45,762 nucleotides of DNA from Deltaproteobacteria bacterium (lineage in GTDB: Bacteria; Desulfobacterota; Desulfomonilia; UBA1062), in the NCBI GenBank assembly GCA_022703355.1, contig JAKLDU010000003.1, forward strand, positions 12,454 to 58,215, written 5' to 3'. Each line of letters opens with the position of its first letter. Position 1 is the stretch's first letter. Below, piece after piece: positions 42,736 to 45,762 of this stretch. The position numbers were made by a program, and so were the translations under genes. The notes under the pieces were generated by a model, which saw only the letters and a program-made list of their open reading frames with translations, made no database searches and had not been told where the DNA came from.

Positions 42736-45291
42736 ATGAAAATCAAGTCCTTCCGCGTCGTGCCCACCCTTCCGGAAACCCTGAACCCCATCATCTCGCT
42801 TGCCTACAACGTCTGGTTCAGCTGGAACCAGCAGGGGCTGCGCCTCTTCCAGCACATGGACCGCGACCTCTGGGAGGAGACGGACCACAACCCCGTGGCC
42901 ATGCTGTCCCGGGTCTCCCAGGGCCGGATCATGGACCTCATGGAGGATGACGGGTTTCTCTCCCAGATGAGGAAGACCGCCGGCGCCTTCGAGGACTACA
43001 TCTCCGAGAAGGGCGTCTACTCGTTCCTCCTGGCCCAGCCCATCGACTTCACCATCGCCTATTTCTCCATGGAGTTCGGGATCACCGAGAGTCTGCCCAT
43101 CTACTCCGGCGGCCTGGGGATCCTCGCCGGCGACCATCTCAAGAGCGCCAGCGACCTGAGGCTCCCCCTGTGCGGCGTGGGGCTCCTGTACAAGCACGGG
43201 TACTTCACCCAGTACCTGAGCTGGGACGGCTGGCAGCAGGAGGATTCGCCCAACAACGACTTCTACCACATGGCGCTCAAGCTCGAGACCGACAGGGCCG
43301 GCAAGCCCGTGAAGATCTGCGTGGACCTCGCGGGTAGGCCCTGCCATGCCCAGGTGTGGCGCTGCCAGGTGGGGAGGATACCGCTCTACCTCCTGGACAC
43401 GAACCTCGAAGAGAACCACCCCGACGAGCGGGCCATCACCGGCGGCCTCTACGCCGGGAGCATGGAGGACCGGCTCCGGCAGGAGATCATCCTGGGCATC
43501 GGCGGCATGAAGGCCCTCGAGGCCCTGGGCATCGACCCCATGGTCTACCACATGAACGAGGGCCACTCCTTCCTCGTGGGCCTCGAACGCACCAAGATGC
43601 TCATGGAAAGGCACGGCCTCGACTTCCCCACGGCCAAGGAGGTGCTCAGGTCCTCGCTCGTGTTCACCACCCACACCCCGGTGCCGGCGGGCAACGACGT
43701 GTTCGACCTGTCGCTCATGGAGAAGTACCTCAAGGGCTACGTGGAGCGAAGCGGGATCCGGTGGCCGGACTTCGTGGCCCTGGGACGGAAGAACGCGGGC
43801 GACGAGAAGGAGAACTTCGGCGCCACCATCTTCGCGCTCAAGAACTCCGCCTACCGCAACGGCGTCAGCAAGCTCCACGGCGAGGTTTCCCGGGACATGT
43901 GGAAGGACATCTGGCCCCACGTCACCATCGAGGACGTGCCCATCTCCTCCATCACCAACGGCATCCACATCCCCTCGTGGATCTCCGCCGAGATGGCGGA
44001 CCTCTACGAGCGCTACCTCGGCCCCAAGTGGAAGGAGGACCCGGACAACCAGAAGGTCTGGGAGCGCATCGACGAGATCCCCGACGCGGAGCTCTGGTCC
44101 ACCCACCAGCGGCGCCGGGAGCGCCTCGTGGCCTTTGCCCGCAGGCGCCTCGTGAAGCAGCTCAAGTCCCGGGGCGGCAAGGCCGGCGACATCCAGCGGG
44201 CCATGGAGACGCTCCACCCCGACGCGCTCACCATCGGCTTCGCCAAGCGCTTCGCCACCTACAAGCGCGGGCTCCTGCTCTTCCAGGACATCGAGCGGCT
44301 CAAGAAGATCCTCTCGGACACGGGCCGCCCGGTGCAGATCATCGTCTCGGGCAAGGCCCACCCCCGCGACCACGAGGGCAAGGCCATCATCCAGAGGATC
44401 ATCCACATCGCCCGGGAGGAGCCTTTCAGGAACCGCGTCGTCTTCCTCGAGGACTACAACATGAACATCGGCCGCTACCTCGTGGAGGGCGTGGACGTGT
44501 GGCTGAACAACCCCCGCCGCCCCATGGAGGCCTGCGGCACCTCGGGCATGAAGGCCACCGCCAACGGCGCGCTGAACCTGAGCGTCCCGGACGGCTGGTG
44601 GGTGGAGGGCTACCAGCCCGAGCTCGGCTGGTGCATCGGCAGCGGAGAGTTCTACGACAACCTCCAGGAGCAGGACGAGGTGGAGAGCAGGACCATCTAC
44701 GACATCCTCGAGCGAGAGATCGTCCCGCTCTTCTTCGACCGGGGGCTCGACGGCCTGCCCCGGAAGTGGATCGCCATGATGAAGCGGTCCATGCGGGTGC
44801 TGTGCCCGCAGTTCAACTCCAACCGGATGGTGGAGGAGTACACGGACCGGTGCTACATGGAGGCCGCCCTGAACGCCCGCATCCTCGGGTCGGACGGGTA
44901 CGGGAACGCGAAAGACCTCGTCTCCTGGATGAACAACCTTCGCAGGAACTGGAGGGACGTCCAGATCAGGAACATCGAGCACGACGAGGGCGACGAGGTG
45001 GAAGTGCACGGCGAGGTGGTGGTCAAGGCGACGGTGAGGCTCGGCGGGCTCACCCCCGAAGACGTGAACGCCCAGGTCTACTACGGCAGGATCGACGACG
45101 GCGGGAACCTCTTCGACGTGCGCAAGACCGTGATGGACCACAGCGGCGAGGCGGGCAAGGGCGAGCACCTTTTCCAGGCCCGCATCCCCTGCGAGGACAC
45201 CGGGCGGTTCGGCTACACGGTGCGGATCCTCCCGAGCCACCCCAACCTCATCTACCCCGTGGACACGGGCCTCATCACCTGGGCTTCGTGA
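42736..45291 (+). CDS. glgP: Alpha-glucan (glycogen/maltodextrin) phosphorylase
   Basis: GT35 enzyme of 851 aa that releases glucose-1-phosphate from alpha-1,4-glucans. It is the bacterial/archaeal short form with an N-terminal DUF3417-type segment (NPIISLAYNVWFSWNQQGLRLF region). Landmarks: AYFSMEFGITESLPIYSGGLG, FTTHTPVPAGND, and the PLP lysine K606 in CGTSGMKATANG. SD AAAGGGG before the ATG. It stands alone between cpoB and a tRNA, with no other glycogen genes in the window. Confidence 0.95.
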   Translation: MKIKSFRVVPTLPETLNPIISLAYNVWFSWNQQGLRLFQHMDRDLWEETDHNPVAMLSRVSQGRIMDLMEDDGFLSQMRKTAGAFEDYISEKGVYSFLLAQPIDFTIAYFSMEFGITESLPIYSGGLGILAGDHLKSASDLRLPLCGVGLLYKHGYFTQYLSWDGWQQEDSPNNDFYHMALKLETDRAGKPVKICVDLAGRPCHAQVWRCQVGRIPLYLLDTNLEENHPDERAITGGLYAGSMEDRLRQEIILGIGGMKALEALGIDPMVYHMNEGHSFLVGLERTKMLMERHGLDFPTAKEVLRSSLVFTTHTPVPAGNDVFDLSLMEKYLKGYVERSGIRWPDFVALGRKNAGDEKENFGATIFALKNSAYRNGVSKLHGEVSRDMWKDIWPHVTIEDVPISSITNGIHIPSWISAEMADLYERYLGPKWKEDPDNQKVWERIDEIPDAELWSTHQRRRERLVAFARRRLVKQLKSRGGKAGDIQRAMETLHPDALTIGFAKRFATYKRGLLLFQDIERLKKILSDTGRPVQIIVSGKAHPRDHEGKAIIQRIIHIAREEPFRNRVVFLEDYNMNIGRYLVEGVDVWLNNPRRPMEACGTSGMKATANGALNLSVPDGWWVEGYQPELGWCIGSGEFYDNLQEQDEVESRTIYDILEREIVPLFFDRGLDGLPRKWIAMMKRSMRVLCPQFNSNRMVEEYTDRCYMEAALNARILGSDGYGNAKDLVSWMNNLRRNWRDVQIRNIEHDEGDEVEVHGEVVVKATVRLGGLTPEDVNAQVYYGRIDDGGNLFDVRKTVMDHSGEAGKGEHLFQARIPCEDTGRFGYTVRILPSHPNLIYPVDTGLITWAS

Positions 45292-45299
45292 GCGCGCGG

Positions 45300-45327
45300 G
45301 GCGGGCCCTGCGGTCCGGAGGCCCGCC
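45300..45327. other. GC-rich stem-loop after glgP
   Basis: GGCGGGCC (45300-45307) pairs with GGCCCGCC (45320-45327). There is no T-run, so it may slow or protect the 3' end rather than act as an intrinsic terminator. Confidence 0.3.
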
Positions 45328-45402
45328 AGGGGGAGAACGACGCACAGGCGCGGACCCCCGCATCCCGAAGGGCGAAACCCGTGGAGTCCGCCCGGTTTTG
45401 GC

Positions 45403-45431
45403 TTGACAGGACCGGGCGCCCTTTCCATAGA
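45403..45431 (+). promoter_or_regulatory. tRNA-Leu promoter
   Basis: Perfect TTGACA (45403-45408), 17-bp spacer, CATAGA (45426-45431); the mature tRNA starts 9 bp later, the usual spacing for a tRNA promoter. Confidence 0.55.
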
Positions 45432-45439
45432 GTACACAG

Positions 45440-45524
45440 GCGAGAGTGGCGGAATTGGCAGACGCGCCAGACTTAGGATCTGGTGGTTCACACCGTGGGG
45501 GTTCGAGTCCCTTCTCTCGCACCA
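45440..45524 (+). tRNA. tRNA-Leu (anticodon UAG)
   Basis: Acceptor GCGAGAG pairs with CTCTCGC, followed by A and an encoded CCA. The D-arm has the GGCGGAATTGGCAGACGC pattern of leucine tRNAs. Anticodon stem CCAGA/TCTGG has loop CTTAGGA, anticodon TAG at 45474-45476. A class II variable arm and the GGTTCGAGTCC T-arm are present. It reads CUA and other CUN leucine codons. Confidence 0.97.
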
Positions 45525-45672
45525 TTTCCCGCCGGGGGCAGGAGTTTTTCCGTACGCTCCCTGTTCAATCCCGGGCCTTGCGCCATTTCCCCCCGGCGGC
45601 AGGAAGGGCGGGGTGTCCACAAGTCATGTCAGAACATTCGTGTCAGGGAGGATGAAGGGCGGTGTGCCCACA
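45522..45672. repeat. Two interleaved direct-repeat pairs downstream of tRNA-Leu
   Basis: Pair 1: 45522-45543 (from the tRNA CCA onward) and 45583-45604, 20 of 22 identical, 61 bp apart. Pair 2: 45604-45621 and 45655-45672, 16 of 18 identical (AAGGGCGG...CCACA). No integrase or complete element is seen. Confidence 0.6.
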
Positions 45673-45679
45673 TACATCC

Positions 45680-45707
45680 TTGACAATGCATGCCCTCTTC
45701 TTATATA
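45680..45707 (+). promoter_or_regulatory. Strong sigma-70-type promoter toward the window end
   Basis: TTGACA (45680-45685), 16-bp spacer, TATATA (45702-45707), in a locally AT-rich stretch. It reads rightward into the dispersed repeat and beyond the window, so its gene is not visible. Confidence 0.5.
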
Positions 45708-45718
45708 GATTCTATCTC

Positions 45719-45746
45719 CTGACAAAAAGCTATACGGAAGAGGGGG
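45719..45746 (+). repeat. Dispersed repeat, copy B
   Basis: 28 bases matching 6366-6393 with one difference, same orientation. It lies just past the promoter at 45680-45707; the repeat may continue outside the window. Confidence 0.75.
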
Positions 45747-45762
45747 GGTGTACTTAATCGGA

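Noticed and set aside
42371..42739. ORF of 122 codons between cpoB and glgP, starting in an ATGA overlap with cpoB
   Set aside because: The sequence is low-complexity Gly/Ala/Pro/Arg, has no SD of its own and covers the likely glgP promoter.
42691..45525. A 944-codon minus-strand frame opposite glgP
   Set aside because: A shadow of the phosphorylase reading frame; composition is dominated by Val/Leu/His/Glu/Pro without any fold signature.
45524..45552. Intrinsic terminator right after tRNA-Leu
   Set aside because: Although TTTTT occurs at 45545-45549, the preceding CCCGCCGGGGG cannot form a stable stem with a proper loop.

Overview
The window is high-GC chromosomal DNA with dense, co-directional gene blocks. 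It looks like a Gram-negative bacterium: it has a complete Tol-Pal system, lipoproteins with lipoboxes, a BepA-like periplasmic protease and a murE with the meso-DAP motif. Gene content (bacterial XPB helicase, SCP2/aminotransferase/permease cluster, MraZ-headed dcw cluster, sigma-54-like promoters) best suits a deltaproteobacterial (Desulfobacterota-like) lineage, but that assignment is inference. No CRISPR array, transposase or integrase was seen. Nothing in base composition suggests large-scale transfer.

Layout. (1) 1-2907, minus: class III aminotransferase, SCP2 domain protein, and an APC amino-acid permease cut by the window edge. (2) 3292-6158: CDF cation exporter facing an AMP-forming acyl-CoA synthetase; their stop codons overlap. 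(3) 6602-8504: secreted M23 peptidase with an unusual zinc ribbon, and a DPM1/GtrB-like glycosyltransferase. (4) 8999-11438, minus: mannosylglycerate-synthase-like glycosyltransferase, single-domain response regulator and PHP phosphoesterase, an operon. (5) 11667-15084, plus: bacterial XPB helicase overlapping a Helicase_C_3/WYL-like partner. (6) 15157-19132: BepA-like protease and a large secreted FN3/PKD protein behind a sigma-54-type promoter. (7) 36600 down to 19235, minus: the division and cell-wall (dcw) cluster mraZ-rsmH-ftsL-ftsI-murE-murF-mraY-(44-aa ORF)-murD-ftsW-murG-murC-murB-ftsQ-ftsA-ftsZ-alr, nearly all overlapping or spaced by a few bases. (8) 36803-42374, plus: NtrB-like histidine kinase, tolQ, tolR, tolA, tolB, pal, cpoB. 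(9) 42736-45524: alpha-glucan phosphorylase and tRNA-Leu(UAG), then a repeat-rich non-coding end.

How it works together. dcw makes the peptidoglycan precursors and the divisome. Tol-Pal, divergently transcribed from the same 200-bp control region, constricts the outer membrane during division. That region holds two-box MraZ-like sites just downstream of both the mraZ promoter and a candidate kinase promoter, suggesting one regulator touches both arms.

Main points for a second look: (a) murD, an essential gene, is interrupted by one in-frame TAG although TAG is a common normal stop here; (b) the XPB helicase and its overlapping neighbour share a domain, and the neighbour ends in a WYL-like domain; (c) an unrecognised 44-codon ORF sits between mraY and murD; (d) FtsZ carries two copies of its C-terminal peptide; (e) two unrelated genes have their 3' ends, stop codon included, repeated about 70 bp further on; (f) paired MraZ boxes; (g) sigma-54-like promoters, one possibly driving a small RNA.
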